Positions 1 to 8,206 of a stretch of 35,373 nucleotides of DNA are shown one piece after another. The DNA comes from Burkholderiales bacterium (lineage in GTDB: Bacteria; Pseudomonadota; Gammaproteobacteria; Burkholderiales; Burkholderiaceae_C). The stretch spans positions 1-35,373 of the forward strand of contig JANYCG010000204.1 in NCBI GenBank assembly GCA_025360385.1. Direction: 5' to 3'. A model generated the notes under the pieces. The model was not told where the DNA came from and searched no databases. It was given only the letters and a program-made list of their open reading frames with translations. The first letter of the stretch is position 1, and each line of letters begins with the position of its first letter. Both the position numbers and the translations under genes were made by a program.

Positions 1-836
1 ATGCGCTCATTGCCGATGGCCGTGCGATGGGTGTAGCGGCTCAGGTATTCCAACACCTGGGCCGGGCCACCCAGGGGAGTCTTGGCATACACCACCCAAT
101 CGTGCTGGTAGAGCTGCTTCTGGCGCTCACACCACGCACCATAGCCTGCCTGCGGATCACCATCGAGCGTGCCCGCTTTGTGCGCAGCGCCCAGGGCCGC
201 CAGAAACTTGCCCCGAAACACTTTGGACAGGGCCCGCACCGGGAACAAGAAGTCTGGCTTGCGGCTCGGGGTGTGCCAGGTATCGAAACCCTTGCCATCC
301 TGCCCCAACACCCCACAGGCCATCACCGCGTGCAGATGAATGTGGCGGCGCAAATCCTGCGTCCAGGTGTGCAGCACCAGACTGAAGGCCGGTGTGCCTT
401 TGGCTACCTCTACACCAGCACCCATCCACCTGGGGTTGGCCGCGAACTCGGCCAGGGTCTGGGAGGTGCAGGCAAACAGAGTGTCAATCACCCAACGCGG
501 ATGCGCCCCATACAGGCCATTCAAGCTGTGCGGCAGCGTGAACACCAGGTGGCAATACGGCACAGGCAGCACCTCAGCCAAGCGGCCTTGCAGCCACGCA
601 TCTTTGGTCCGCGTGCCACAGGTGGGGCAATGCCGGTTGCGGCAGGAGTGGTATTGCCAGTGGCTGTGGCCACAGGCATCACAAGCCAACTGCTGGCCAC
701 CCAGCGCGGCGGTGCGGCAGGCAACGATGCCGCGCCAGGCTTTGGCCTGTGGGGTTGAAAGGGTGTGTGACTGCAGGTACGCCGCGCCATGCTGGCGCAA
801 CACCTGTGCCACACTGTGGGCCGCAGTGCCAGCCAT
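1..836 (-). CDS. IS91-family HUH transposase, N-terminal part (cut by window edge)
   Basis: The minus-strand frame is open from an ATG at 836 to the window edge, about 278 residues. IS91 transposases move single-stranded DNA by a rolling-circle mechanism. Near residues 55-80 is a zinc-binding cluster (CDAC, then HSC, RNRHCPTC) typical of the IS91 N-terminal domain. Further on, RRHIHLHAVM carries the His-x-His metal site of HUH nucleases. The catalytic tyrosines would lie beyond the window. The start is 26 bases after the stop of the upstream recombinase, so the two are probably co-transcribed. A TTG 21 bases upstream in frame (857) is an alternative start. Some IS91 relatives are known to pair such a transposase with a phage-integrase-like protein, which fits this arrangement. 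Confidence 0.88.
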   Translation of the reverse strand, partial: MAGTAAHSVAQVLRQHGAAYLQSHTLSTPQAKAWRGIVACRTAALGGQQLACDACGHSHWQYHSCRNRHCPTCGTRTKDAWLQGRLAEVLPVPYCHLVFTLPHSLNGLYGAHPRWVIDTLFACTSQTLAEFAANPRWMGAGVEVAKGTPAFSLVLHTWTQDLRRHIHLHAVMACGVLGQDGKGFDTWHTPSRKPDFLFPVRALSKVFRGKFLAALGAAHKAGTLDGDPQAGYGAWCERQKQLYQHDWVVYAKTPLGGPAQVLEYLSRYTHRTAIGNER

Positions 837-862
837 GGCGGGGCAGCTTGGGCGCAATGTCT

Positions 863-1723
863 TCAGATCTGCCGCAGCCCGGCCAGCAAGTCCAACGGAT
901 CGATGTCCTGGGATGGCCGAAACTGCGGGCTGATGAGGTGCAGATAGCGCGCGGTGGTGCTGATGTGGCTGTGCCCCAGCAGCTTCTGGATAGTGAACAG
1001 ATCAACCCCGCCCTCCAATAGATGGGTGGCAAAGCAGTGGCGCAGGGTGTGGATTCCCCCGCCTTTGGTGATGCCCGCGCGGGCGCAGGCACCTCGGTAG
1101 GCGCGTTGGGCCATCTCGATGCTCATCGGCTGATTGCCACTGGGGTCGCTGAACAGCCAGGTGCGCGGGTGTACGCAGCGGGCGTAAAAGCGCAGCAATT
1201 CCAGCAAGGTCGGACTGAGCAAGGTGTAACGGCCTTTGCCGCCCTTGCCGCTGCAAACCCGGATGCACATGCGATCCGTGGCGCTGTCGATGTCGGCCAC
1301 CCGCAAAGCGCAGGCCTCCGACACCCGTAGGCCCGTGGCGTACAGGGTTTGCAGCAGCATGCGCTTGGCCGGGTGGGCGCTGGCGTAGAACAGGCGCGAG
1401 ATCTCATCACGCGCCAGCAGTTCGGGTTGTTTGGCCGCAACCTTGGCAAACGGGATATGAAACTGTTCGCGCCCATGACCCAGCACGGTCTGGAACAGGA
1501 ATTGCGCCGCGCTGGCGGCCTGGTTCATGCTGCTGTAGGAAAGTTTCTGCTCTTTGACCATGTGCAGCAAGTAGGCCTGCACGTCGTGTTGGGTGTACAG
1601 CGCCGGGTCGCGCCGGTAGTGTTTGGCCATGCACCGGATGGCCCGTTTGTAGGTCTCTTGGGTGCGCAGTGCAAAACCGCGTTGCACCATGGCATCCAGC
1701 ATGCGTTGGCGTAGTTCAGTCAT
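863..1723 (-). CDS. Tyrosine recombinase of the IS91-like element
   Basis: This 286-residue protein is a complete XerC/phage-integrase-type tyrosine recombinase. It has a SAM-like N-terminal core-binding domain (residues 1-95) and a catalytic domain. The catalytic Arg lies in ATGLRVSEACAL near residue 133, Lys in SGKGGKGR, His-x-x-Arg in HTLRHCFATHL near 225, and the His and nucleophilic Tyr in LLGHSHISTTARYLH near 250-262. A strong Shine-Dalgarno (AAGGAG) lies 7 bases before the ATG at 1723. It is transcribed toward the transposase with a 26-bp gap. The protein probably helps resolve or target the IS91-type element, but its role in such elements is poorly known. It is unrelated in position and orientation to the integron integrase at 1999. 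Confidence 0.9.
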   Translation of the reverse strand: MTELRQRMLDAMVQRGFALRTQETYKRAIRCMAKHYRRDPALYTQHDVQAYLLHMVKEQKLSYSSMNQAASAAQFLFQTVLGHGREQFHIPFAKVAAKQPELLARDEISRLFYASAHPAKRMLLQTLYATGLRVSEACALRVADIDSATDRMCIRVCSGKGGKGRYTLLSPTLLELLRFYARCVHPRTWLFSDPSGNQPMSIEMAQRAYRGACARAGITKGGGIHTLRHCFATHLLEGGVDLFTIQKLLGHSHISTTARYLHLISPQFRPSQDIDPLDLLAGLRQI

Positions 1724-1743
1724 GAGGTAACTCCTTCAAAGCC

Positions 1744-1757
1744 GGGGAATATTCCCC
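1744..1757. promoter_or_regulatory. 14-bp perfect palindrome upstream of the recombinase
   Basis: GGGGAATATTCCCC is a perfect palindrome 20 bases upstream of the recombinase start codon, just before its ribosome binding site. Its place in the leader suggests an operator or a cleavable symmetric site, but no binding protein is identified. Confidence 0.4.
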
Positions 1758-1800
1758 AGCCCGAAAGCTTCACCTGAACGCCCCAAAACGCAAGCACCGC

Positions 1801-1846
1801 GCAAAACAAAACGCGGTGGCCGTCCCTTTCAGACTAGCCACCGCGT
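1801..1846 (-). terminator. Perfect 10-bp stem-loop with a T-rich tail on the minus strand
   Basis: ACGCGGTGGC (1811-1820) and GCCACCGCGT (1837-1846) form a perfect 10-bp stem with a 16-base loop. On the minus strand the stem is followed by TTTTGTTTTG, as in an intrinsic terminator that would shield the IS91-type genes from transcription entering from the right. Alternatively it is the hairpin of the element's terminal region. The exact end of the element is not visible. A GTTC/GAAC tetranucleotide, the target type of IS91, lies at 1857-1860. Confidence 0.5.
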
Positions 1847-1966
1847 CAGCGGTTTAGTTCAACGTAATGTACACCGCAACACCCGCAAAATAAAACACCC
1901 GTTGCAATGTAATGTGGCCATAAAAATCCCTCAAAAGCGTTATCCAGTAAGGGTTTCAACTCGTTT

Positions 1967-1991
1967 AGCTGGTTATTTATCCAGCTATAAT
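1967..1991 (+). promoter_or_regulatory. Candidate intI promoter with LexA-like dyad
   Basis: AGCTGG (1967-1972) and CCAGCT (1981-1986) are perfect 6-bp arms around an 8-base AT-rich centre. The dyad has the CTG-N10-CAG geometry of SOS boxes (consensus CTGT-N8-ACAG, so one base per half differs). It abuts a perfect -10 hexamer TATAAT (1986-1991), eight bases before the integron integrase start. No good -35 is seen. Many integron integrase genes are LexA-repressed through a site in this position, so this is a plausible SOS operator. Confidence 0.5.
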
Positions 1992-1998
1992 TTAAACC

Positions 1999-2871
1999 AT
2001 GAAACCCGGCAGCGCGCCTTTGAAGTCAATCCGCCTTTTGGACCAGGTTCGCGAGCGTATTCGGTACTTGCACTATAGCCTGAGCACTGAAAAAGTGTAC
2101 GTGCATTGGGTGAAATTCTTCGTTCGCTGGCACGGGCGGGATGGGCCCATGAAGCACCCGCGTGACATGGGTGCGCGTGATGTCGAAGCCTTTTTGACGA
2201 TGCTGGCGGTTGAGCGCAAAGTATCCGCGTCCACTCACAACCAGGCCTTGAGCGCCATTTTGTTTTTGTACCGTGAGGTGCTGGACATTCGGTTGCCGTG
2301 GCTTGACGACATCGGCCGGCCGCACAGCAAAAAGCGCATTCCCAGTGTTTTGACGCGTGACGAGGTGGCCGGCCTGCTGGCGCAGATGCAGGGCGAAACA
2401 GCGCTGCTGGCGCGCCTGCTTTACGGCACGGGTATGCGGTTGATGGAGGGCATTCGCCTGCGGGTGAAAGACGTTGACTTCGACCGCTCGGTGATCATCG
2501 TGCGCGAGGCCAAAGGTGGCAAAGACCGGGTGGTGATGCTGCCGCGTTCCTTGTCGGCAGCGTTGCGGCACCAAATGCTGGCGGCACGCGCGGTGTGGGA
2601 GGCCGACCGCCATGCCCAGCAGGGTGGGGTGGAAACGCCGCATGCCTTGGAGGGCAAGTATCCCAAGGTTGGTCAAACCTGGGGCTGGTTCTGGATGTTT
2701 CCTTCACCCTCGCTGTCGACAGACCCGCGCACTGGTGTAGAGCGCAGACACCACTTGTTTGAAGAGCGCCTGCATGTCGTGGTGTATTGCGTTCGAGGGC
2801 CACTCAAACGAATTATTTCATTGAGAAAAGCCAATGCCAGAGAAGCACAAAAATATGCGAATTCAAACTAA
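1999..2871 (+). pseudogene. intI: Truncated integron integrase fused in frame to a BrnT toxin tail
   Basis: Residues 1-258 are an integron-type tyrosine recombinase: the N-terminal domain (SIRLLDQVRERIRYLHYSL), the catalytic Arg in YGTGMRLMEGIRLRVKDVDFD, and the extra IntI-specific segment (YPKVGQTWGWFWMFPS, STDPRTGVERRHH). Family members are about 320-340 residues. Here the protein stops matching after HHLFEERL, so the HxxR box, the second His and the nucleophilic Tyr are missing and it cannot recombine DNA. The last 33 or so residues read as the C-terminus of a BrnT toxin (HVVVYCVRG, RIISLRKANAREAQKYA). The junction is near 2765-2780. The frame is open across it, so a chimeric protein could be made. 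No attI site or gene cassettes were found upstream. Confidence 0.85.
2770..2871 (+). pseudogene. brnT: BrnT toxin, C-terminal remnant
   Basis: The reading frame from about 2770 to the TAA at 2871 encodes HVVVYCVRG-PLKRIISLRKANAREAQKYANSN, recognised as the last third of BrnT, the RelE-like ribonuclease toxin of BrnTA modules. Full-length BrnT has about 90-100 residues. The first two thirds, including the substrate-binding fold core, have been replaced by integron integrase sequence. Its stop lies 38 bases inside brnA, the overlap expected of an intact brnTA operon. This shows that a complete module once stood here. Confidence 0.75.
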
Positions 2872-3196
2872 ATCAGGGCGCTGGATTATTCTGCCGACCG
2901 CTGAGGAAGACGCCAAAATCAACGCGGGGATTGCCCAAGACCCGGACAACCCCGAGCTGGATGCCGACTGGTTCAAGCGTGCCCGCCCGGCACGCGAGGT
3001 GGAGCCACCTGAATTTTTTGAAGCCTGGGAGAAGCTGCGCCGCGCGCGGGGGCGGCCACCCTTGGAAACCCCGAAAGTGGCGACCGCCATCAGGTTTGAC
3101 GCTGACGTGCTGGCCGGTCTGCGGGCCACGGGCAAAGGTTGGCAGACGCGGGTGAATGATGCCATGCGGGAATGGTTGGCAAAACGACCGTCCTGA
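2834..3196 (+). CDS. brnA: BrnA-family antitoxin, orphaned
   Basis: This 120-residue protein ends in a ribbon-helix-helix segment, RPPLETPKVATAIRFDADVLAGLRATGKGWQTRVNDAMREWLAK, the hallmark of BrnA antitoxins. These bind BrnT and repress the brnTA promoter. The N-terminal part (ILPTAEEDAKINAGIAQDPDNPELDADWF) matches the acidic linker region of proteobacterial BrnA forms. A second in-frame ATG at 2855 (MRIQTKSGR) is an equally possible start; both overlap the brnT stop. Because brnT is truncated, this antitoxin has no local full-length toxin. Its native promoter, upstream of brnT, is lost too, so expression would come from the intI promoter. Confidence 0.8.
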   Translation: MPEKHKNMRIQTKSGRWIILPTAEEDAKINAGIAQDPDNPELDADWFKRARPAREVEPPEFFEAWEKLRRARGRPPLETPKVATAIRFDADVLAGLRATGKGWQTRVNDAMREWLAKRPS

Positions 3197-3220
3197 TGAC
3201 ATCCCGCAGTAGTTTGTGGC

Positions 3221-3274
3221 TTATCAAAAATCATAGCAAACTATTCAATAGAGATGGGGATTACTGTTTATTTT
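3221..3274 (+). repeat. Dispersed AT-rich repeat, copy 1 (intergenic)
   Basis: This AT-rich stretch between brnA and the radical SAM gene shares an exact 11-base core, TAGCAAACTAT (3234-3244), with the copy inside the feruloyl-CoA synthetase gene. The similarity continues downstream through the A-TGGG and TATTTT ends. It is a member of the repeat family described in the findings. Confidence 0.55.
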
Positions 3275-3281
3275 ATGATTT

Positions 3282-4388
3282 ATGCCAATGGCCGCCGCTG
3301 TGTCCATCATCCCCATCCACGCCATTAAAGGCCGTGGCACGGCAACGCAGATTGCGCATCGCTTTTCACGCGACGAGCGCGCGGCGTTTGACGATGGCTG
3401 GGGCACGCTGGAAGACGGTGTGGCCGAGGCCGCAGACCGGCTGCCACTCGCAACCCAGGTGACGTTTGAAGACTGCAAAAGCGCCATCACCCATAACGAC
3501 TCGCCCGACATTTACTTTGACTACGGCCTGAACCCCTACCGGGGCTGCGAGCATGGCTGCGTGTACTGCTATGCCCGGCCCACGCACAGTTATCTCAACC
3601 TGTCGCCGGGGCTTGATTTTGAAACCAAGATCATTGCCAAGCGCAACCTGGCCGACGTGTTGGCCCGAGAGCTGCAGGCGCGCAGCTATGTGCCCAAACT
3701 CATCGCCTTGGGCACGGTGACCGATGGCTACCAGCCGATTGAGCGCGATCTCAAAATCACCCGCAGCGCGCTGGAGGTGCTGGCGCGTTGCCACCACCCG
3801 GTGGCCATCGTCACCAAAGGCAGCGGCGTGGAGCGCGACCTGGACCTGCTCAGCGCCATGGCTGCGCGCAATCTGGCAGCGGTTTACGTCACCATCACCT
3901 CGCTCGACGGCGTGCTCACCCGCAAGCTGGAGCCGCGTGCTGCCGCCCCGCACCGTCGCCTGCGCACCATCCGCGCGCTGGCGGATGCGGGCGTGCCGGT
4001 GGGCGTGAGCGTGGCGCCGCAAATCCCCTTCATCAATGAAGACATGGAGCAAGTGCTGCAAGCCGCGTGGGAGGCCGGCGCACGTACCGCGTTTTACACC
4101 GTGCTGCGCCTGCCCTGGGAGCTGAACCCTTTGTTCCAGGAGTGGCTGGGCCTGCATTACCCGCAGCGCGCCGCGCGGGTGATGGCGCGGGTGCGCGAGA
4201 TGCGTGGCGGAAAAGATTACGACGCCAATTTTGCGACCCGCATGAAAGGCTCAGGCCTGTGGGCCGATCTGGTCAAACAGCGTTTTGAGAAAACCTGCGC
4301 AAAACTGGGCTTGAACCGTGAACGCGTGGAGCACGACGTCAGCCAGTTTGACCCCGGCCTGCTCAGCGGCCAAAGCAGCCTGTTTTAG
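3282..4388 (+). CDS. Radical SAM protein, PA0069/Rv2578c family
   Basis: The 368-residue protein has the radical SAM cysteine motif in [15 protein letters not shown] (near residues 86-100; CxxxCxxC), which binds a [4Fe-4S] cluster and S-adenosylmethionine. The spacing and the flanking Tyr-Arg-Gly and Tyr-Ala-Arg-Pro are typical of the PA0069 family, related to spore photoproduct lyase-like enzymes. The reaction is unknown for this family. The length is normal. Starts at 3282 and 3288 are both possible; neither has a strong ribosome binding site. The stop overlaps the stop of convergent dnaJ by four bases. Confidence 0.9.
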   Translation: MPMAAAVSIIPIHAIKGRGTATQIAHRFSRDERAAFDDGWGTLEDGVAEAADRLPLATQVTFEDCKSAITHNDSPDIYFDYGLNPYRGCEHGCVYCYARPTHSYLNLSPGLDFETKIIAKRNLADVLARELQARSYVPKLIALGTVTDGYQPIERDLKITRSALEVLARCHHPVAIVTKGSGVERDLDLLSAMAARNLAAVYVTITSLDGVLTRKLEPRAAAPHRRLRTIRALADAGVPVGVSVAPQIPFINEDMEQVLQAAWEAGARTAFYTVLRLPWELNPLFQEWLGLHYPQRAARVMARVREMRGGKDYDANFATRMKGSGLWADLVKQRFEKTCAKLGLNRERVEHDVSQFDPGLLSGQSSLF

Positions 4389-5527
4389 CTGAAGAAACTC
4401 TTCAACCGGTCCGTCCAGGAATCCTCTGAAGGCATGTGTTTGCCGCCGCCCTTTTTAAGCGACTCGTCCAGCTCCTTGAGCAGCTTGCGCTGGTGTTCGG
4501 TCAGCTTGACCGGGGTTTCAACCGTGATGTGGCAATACAGGTCACCAGGGTAACTGGCGCGCACGCCTTTGATGCCTTTGCCGCGCAGGCGGAACTGCTT
4601 GCCGGTTTGGGTGCCCTCGGGGATGTCAATGGCAGCCTTGCCCGCCAGCGTGGGCACGTCGATTTCGCCGCCTAGCGACGCAGTGACGATGCTGATGGGC
4701 ACGGCGCAATGGATGTCGTCACCATCACGCTCAAAGATGTCATGTTTTTTCAGGCGAATTTCAATGTACAAGTCGCCCGGCGGGCCGCCATTGGTGCCGG
4801 GCTCGCCATTGCCGGTGCTACGGATGCGCATGCCGCCGTCAATGCCGGCCGGGATTTTGACTTCGAGCGTTTTCTGCTTTTTGATCTTGCCCTGGCCGCT
4901 GCACGCAGCGCACGGATCGGGGATGACCCGGCCGGCGCCACGGCAGGTTGGGCAGGTTTGCTGCACGCTGAAAAAGCCCTGGCGCATTTGCACGGCACCA
5001 GAGCCCTGGCAAGTGCCGCAAGATTTGACCGAGGTGCCCGGTTTGGCACCGCTGCCTTTGCAGGTCACACAGGCCTCCCAGCTTGGGATGCGGATCTGCG
5101 CGTCTTTGCCGTTGGCCGCTTCTTCCAGCGTGATCTCCATGGCGTAGCTCAGGTCGCCGCCGCGGAACACCTGGCGCCCGCCGCCGCCGGCACGGCCACG
5201 TTGCTGGCCGAACATGTCGCCAAAGATGTCGCCAAAGGCCTCGGCAAAGCCGCCAAAACCTTCAGTGCCCGGGCCGCCGGGGCCGCGCATGTTCGGGTCC
5301 ACGCCGGCGTGGCCGTACTGGTCGTAGGCCGCGCGTTTTTGCGCGTCGGACAGCATCTCGTAGGCCTCTTTGGATTCCTTGAATTTCTCTTCGGCCACCT
5401 TGGACGCATCACCTTGATTGCGGTCAGGGTGGTGCTTCATCGCGTGTTTGCGGTAGGCTTTCTTGATCTCTTCCTCGGAGGCGTTTTTGGGAACACCGAG
5501 GACTTCGTAATAGTCGCGCTTAGCCAT
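4385..5527 (-). CDS. dnaJ: Chaperone protein DnaJ (Hsp40)
   Basis: DnaJ delivers unfolded clients to DnaK and stimulates its ATPase. The 380-residue sequence is complete. It has an N-terminal J domain with the essential HPD (HHPDRN, near residue 33), a Gly/Phe-rich linker (residues 75-125), and four zinc-binding repeats ([32 protein letters not shown]). The C-terminal client-binding domains follow, with a short tail. It is the last gene of the grpE-dnaK-channel-dnaJ run, 17 bases after the channel gene. It probably lacks its own promoter in that gap. Confidence 0.98.
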   Translation of the reverse strand: MAKRDYYEVLGVPKNASEEEIKKAYRKHAMKHHPDRNQGDASKVAEEKFKESKEAYEMLSDAQKRAAYDQYGHAGVDPNMRGPGGPGTEGFGGFAEAFGDIFGDMFGQQRGRAGGGGRQVFRGGDLSYAMEITLEEAANGKDAQIRIPSWEACVTCKGSGAKPGTSVKSCGTCQGSGAVQMRQGFFSVQQTCPTCRGAGRVIPDPCAACSGQGKIKKQKTLEVKIPAGIDGGMRIRSTGNGEPGTNGGPPGDLYIEIRLKKHDIFERDGDDIHCAVPISIVTASLGGEIDVPTLAGKAAIDIPEGTQTGKQFRLRGKGIKGVRASYPGDLYCHITVETPVKLTEHQRKLLKELDESLKKGGGKHMPSEDSWTDRLKSFFS

Positions 5528-5544
5528 TTTGAATCGTCAAGTTT

Positions 5545-6132
5545 CTATTTGGAGGAAGGGGAGCCAAGGGCCTGTTCGATCCGTCGGTCGGGGATGAACC
5601 ACATCACCGACACGGTCGCAAAAAGAGCGAATGAAATCGCCGTGTTCCAGTGTGCGGCGATGATGGACAGCACGTACATCAGCAGCGAAATGTTGCCTTT
5701 GTGGCTGTTCTTGACGCCCTCGCCCAGCAGGTTGTGCACGTGGTTGGCGCGGCGGCAGGCCAACACCATCAGCTGATACGCCAGGCCTGCCATCAAGGCG
5801 TCGATGCCATACAGGATGGTCGGATTCTTGGCAAAGTGGTTTTCGCCCATCCAGGCCGTGACGAAGGGAATCAACGACAGCCAGAACAGCAGATGCAAAT
5901 TCGCCCACAAGACCCCCGCATCCACCCGTTTGACCATGTGCAGCATGTGGTGGTGGTTGACCCAATAAATGCCGACATACACAAAGCTCAGCACGTAGCT
6001 GATAAACACAGGCCAAAGCGTCAAAAGGTCCGCCCAGCTTGCCCCGTGCGGGACCTTGAGTTCCAGCACCATGATGGTGATGATGATGGCGATCACGCCA
6101 TCACTGAACGCTTCAAGCCGGGATTTGTTCAT
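5545..6132 (-). CDS. TMEM175/DUF1211-family membrane protein (potassium channel-like)
   Basis: The 195-residue protein begins with [21 protein letters not shown], the FSDG signature of bacterial TMEM175 (DUF1211) proteins, which form potassium-permeable tetrameric channels. Further hydrophobic segments suggest five or six membrane helices (around residues 10-25, 38-58, 78-95, 106-122, 147-180), and [10 protein letters not shown] is also family-typical. The start codon overlaps the dnaK stop by one base (TGATG), and dnaJ follows after 17 bases. It should therefore be translated from the heat-shock transcript. A channel gene between dnaK and dnaJ is not the usual layout. The specific ion is inferred from the family only. 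Confidence 0.88.
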   Translation of the reverse strand: MNKSRLEAFSDGVIAIIITIMVLELKVPHGASWADLLTLWPVFISYVLSFVYVGIYWVNHHHMLHMVKRVDAGVLWANLHLLFWLSLIPFVTAWMGENHFAKNPTILYGIDALMAGLAYQLMVLACRRANHVHNLLGEGVKNSHKGNISLLMYVLSIIAAHWNTAISFALFATVSVMWFIPDRRIEQALGSPSSK

Positions 6133-8099
6133 CAGCCTTTTTTGACTTCTTTGACTTCGGCGTCGACCACGTTGTCGTCTTGCGGTTTTGCGCCTTGTGC
6201 ACCACCTGCATGCGCGCCCGCATCAGCGCCTGGCATGCCGCCACCCGCCGCCGCGCCTTCAGCGGCTTGCTTGGCCTGCATGTCGGCGTACATTTTTTCA
6301 CCGAGTTTTTGGCTGGCCGTCATCAGCACCGTGTTCTTGTCGTCAATCGCGGCTTTGTCTTCGGTTTTGAGAGCGGCTTCCAGGTCCTTGATGGCGGCTT
6401 CGATCTTCTCTTTTTCACCCGCGTCAAGTTTGTCGCCGTATTCGGCCAGGCTCTTCTTGACGCTGTGCACGCTGGCTTCACCCTGGTTTTTGGCTTGGAC
6501 GATCTCCAATTTTTTCTTGTCGTCGGCGGCGTTCAACTCGGCGTCTTTCACCATCTGCTGGATCTCGGCTTCGGTCAGGCCCGAGTTGGCCTTGATGGTG
6601 ATTTTGTTCTCTTTGCCGGTGCCTTTGTCTTTGGCGCCGACGTGCAGGATGCCGTTGGCGTCAATGTCAAACGACACTTCAATCTGCGGCGTACCGCGGG
6701 CGGCCGGCGGGATGCCTTCGAGGTTGAACTCGCCCAGCATCTTGTTGACGGCAGCGATTTCGCGCTCACCCTGGAACACCTTGATGGTCACGGCCGGCTG
6801 GTTGTCGTCAGCCGTCGAAAAGGTCTGCGCAAATTTGGTCGGGATGGTGGTGTTCTTGGTGATCATCTTGGTCATCACGCCGCCCAGGGTTTCAATGCCC
6901 AGGGAGAGTGGTGTCACGTCCAGCAGCAACACGTCCTTGCGGTCGCCGGCCAGCACCTGGCCCTGGATGGCTGCACCCACGGCGACGGCTTCGTCAGGGT
7001 TGACGTCCTTGCGCGGCTCGCGGCCAAACAGTTCCTTGACCTTTTCCTGCACCTTGGGCATGCGCGTCATGCCGCCGACCAGGATCACGTCGTGGATGTC
7101 TGCGGTGCTGACACCCGCGTCCTTGATGGCAGTGCGGCAGGGCGCAATGGTGCGCTCGATCAGCTCGTCCACCAGGCTTTCGAGCTTGGAGCGCGAGAGT
7201 TTGATGTTCAGGTGTTTCGGGCCCGATGCGTCGGCCGTGATGTAGGGCAGGTTGATGTCGGTCTGGGCGCTGCTGGACAGCTCGATCTTGGCCTTTTCAG
7301 CGGCCTCTTTCAAACGTTGCAGGGCCAGCACGTCTTTGCCCAGGTCCACGCCTTGTTCTTTTTTGAACTCGGCAATGATGTATTCAATGATGCGTTGGTC
7401 GAAGTCTTCACCACCCAGAAAGGTGTCGCCATTGGTGGCCAGCACTTCAAACTGTTTTTCGCCATCGACGTCGGCGATTTCGATGATGGACACGTCAAAC
7501 GTGCCACCACCCAGGTCATACACGGCGATTTTGCGGTCGCCTTTTTCTTGCTTGTCCAGGCCAAAAGCCAGCGCGGCTGCGGTGGGTTCGTTGATGATGC
7601 GTTTGACGTCCAGGCCCGCAATGCGCCCGGCGTCTTTGGTGGCCTGGCGCTGGGCGTCGTTGAAGTAGGCGGGCACCGTGATGACGGCGTCGGTGACGGG
7701 CTCGCCCAGGTAGTCTTCGGCCGTTTTCTTCATCTTGCGCAGCACTTCGGCGCTGACCTGCTGGGGCGCGAGGCGGTCACCACGCACCTGAACCCAGGCG
7801 TCGCCATTGTCGGCAGCGGCGATCTTGTAGGGCATGAGGTCGATGTCCTTTTGGACTTCTTTCTCGGTGAACTTGCGGCCAATCAGGCGCTTGACGGCGT
7901 ACAGCGTGTTCTTGGGGTTGGTGACCGCCTGACGCTTGGCCGACGCGCCGACCAGCACTTCGCCGCCGTCCTGGTAGGCAATGATGGACGGCGTGGTGCG
8001 CGCGCCCTCGGAGTTCTCGATCACCTTGGGCGTGTTGCCCTCCATGATGGCCACGCAACTGTTGGTGGTTCCCAGGTCAATGCCGATAATTCTTCCCAT
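6132..8099 (-). CDS. dnaK: Chaperone protein DnaK (Hsp70)
   Basis: DnaK is the ATP-dependent Hsp70 chaperone of the cytoplasm. The 655-residue sequence is complete. It starts [21 protein letters not shown] (phosphate-binding loop 1), carries [22 protein letters not shown] and the [13 protein letters not shown] loop, the GGMTRMP adenosine motif, and the linker [16 protein letters not shown]. The beta-sandwich substrate domain and helical lid follow. The C-terminus ends [15 protein letters not shown] after a Gly/Ala-rich tail, as in other proteobacteria. It lies 107 bases downstream of grpE with its own heat-shock-like promoter, and overlaps the next gene by one base. Confidence 0.99.
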   Translation of the reverse strand: MGRIIGIDLGTTNSCVAIMEGNTPKVIENSEGARTTPSIIAYQDGGEVLVGASAKRQAVTNPKNTLYAVKRLIGRKFTEKEVQKDIDLMPYKIAAADNGDAWVQVRGDRLAPQQVSAEVLRKMKKTAEDYLGEPVTDAVITVPAYFNDAQRQATKDAGRIAGLDVKRIINEPTAAALAFGLDKQEKGDRKIAVYDLGGGTFDVSIIEIADVDGEKQFEVLATNGDTFLGGEDFDQRIIEYIIAEFKKEQGVDLGKDVLALQRLKEAAEKAKIELSSSAQTDINLPYITADASGPKHLNIKLSRSKLESLVDELIERTIAPCRTAIKDAGVSTADIHDVILVGGMTRMPKVQEKVKELFGREPRKDVNPDEAVAVGAAIQGQVLAGDRKDVLLLDVTPLSLGIETLGGVMTKMITKNTTIPTKFAQTFSTADDNQPAVTIKVFQGEREIAAVNKMLGEFNLEGIPPAARGTPQIEVSFDIDANGILHVGAKDKGTGKENKITIKANSGLTEAEIQQMVKDAELNAADDKKKLEIVQAKNQGEASVHSVKKSLAEYGDKLDAGEKEKIEAAIKDLEAALKTEDKAAIDDKNTVLMTASQKLGEKMYADMQAKQAAEGAAAGGGMPGADAGAHAGGAQGAKPQDDNVVDAEVKEVKKG

Positions 8100-8140
8100 G
8101 ATTTTCTCCAGACTTCAGACGGTTATAAGATGTTTGTAAC

Positions 8141-8179
8141 TTGTGGATAAGTTGAAAAGTTTCAAGTCAAACTTTTCAA
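8141..8179 (-). promoter_or_regulatory. Candidate sigma-32 promoter and 11-bp dyad before dnaK
   Basis: On the minus strand CTTGAAA (8166-8160) is followed after 13 bases by CCACAAGTT, close to the sigma-32 pattern CTTGAAA ... CCCCATNT. Overlapping the -35 element is a perfect inverted repeat: TTGAAAAGTTT (8152-8162) and AAACTTTTCAA (8169-8179) with a 6-base loop. The stem is AT-rich and has no T-tail, so it is more likely an operator or mRNA structure than a terminator. Confidence 0.5.
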
Positions 8180-8206
8180 AATCCGCTCAATTGAGTTGGC
8201 CGGGTT

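Noticed and set aside
27-933. Long plus-strand open frames opposite the transposase
   Set aside because: They are antisense shadows of a clear IS91 transposase frame, in GC-rich DNA, with no protein-like features.
1857-1863. GTTCAAC as the core of an integron attC or attI site
   Set aside because: It fits the RYYYAAC core, but no matching GTTRRRY partner or paired arms were found nearby before the integrase.
6180-8150. A 656-codon plus-strand open frame opposite dnaK
   Set aside because: It is the antisense of dnaK; long antisense frames are common in GC-rich chaperone genes, and its sequence has no recognisable domain.
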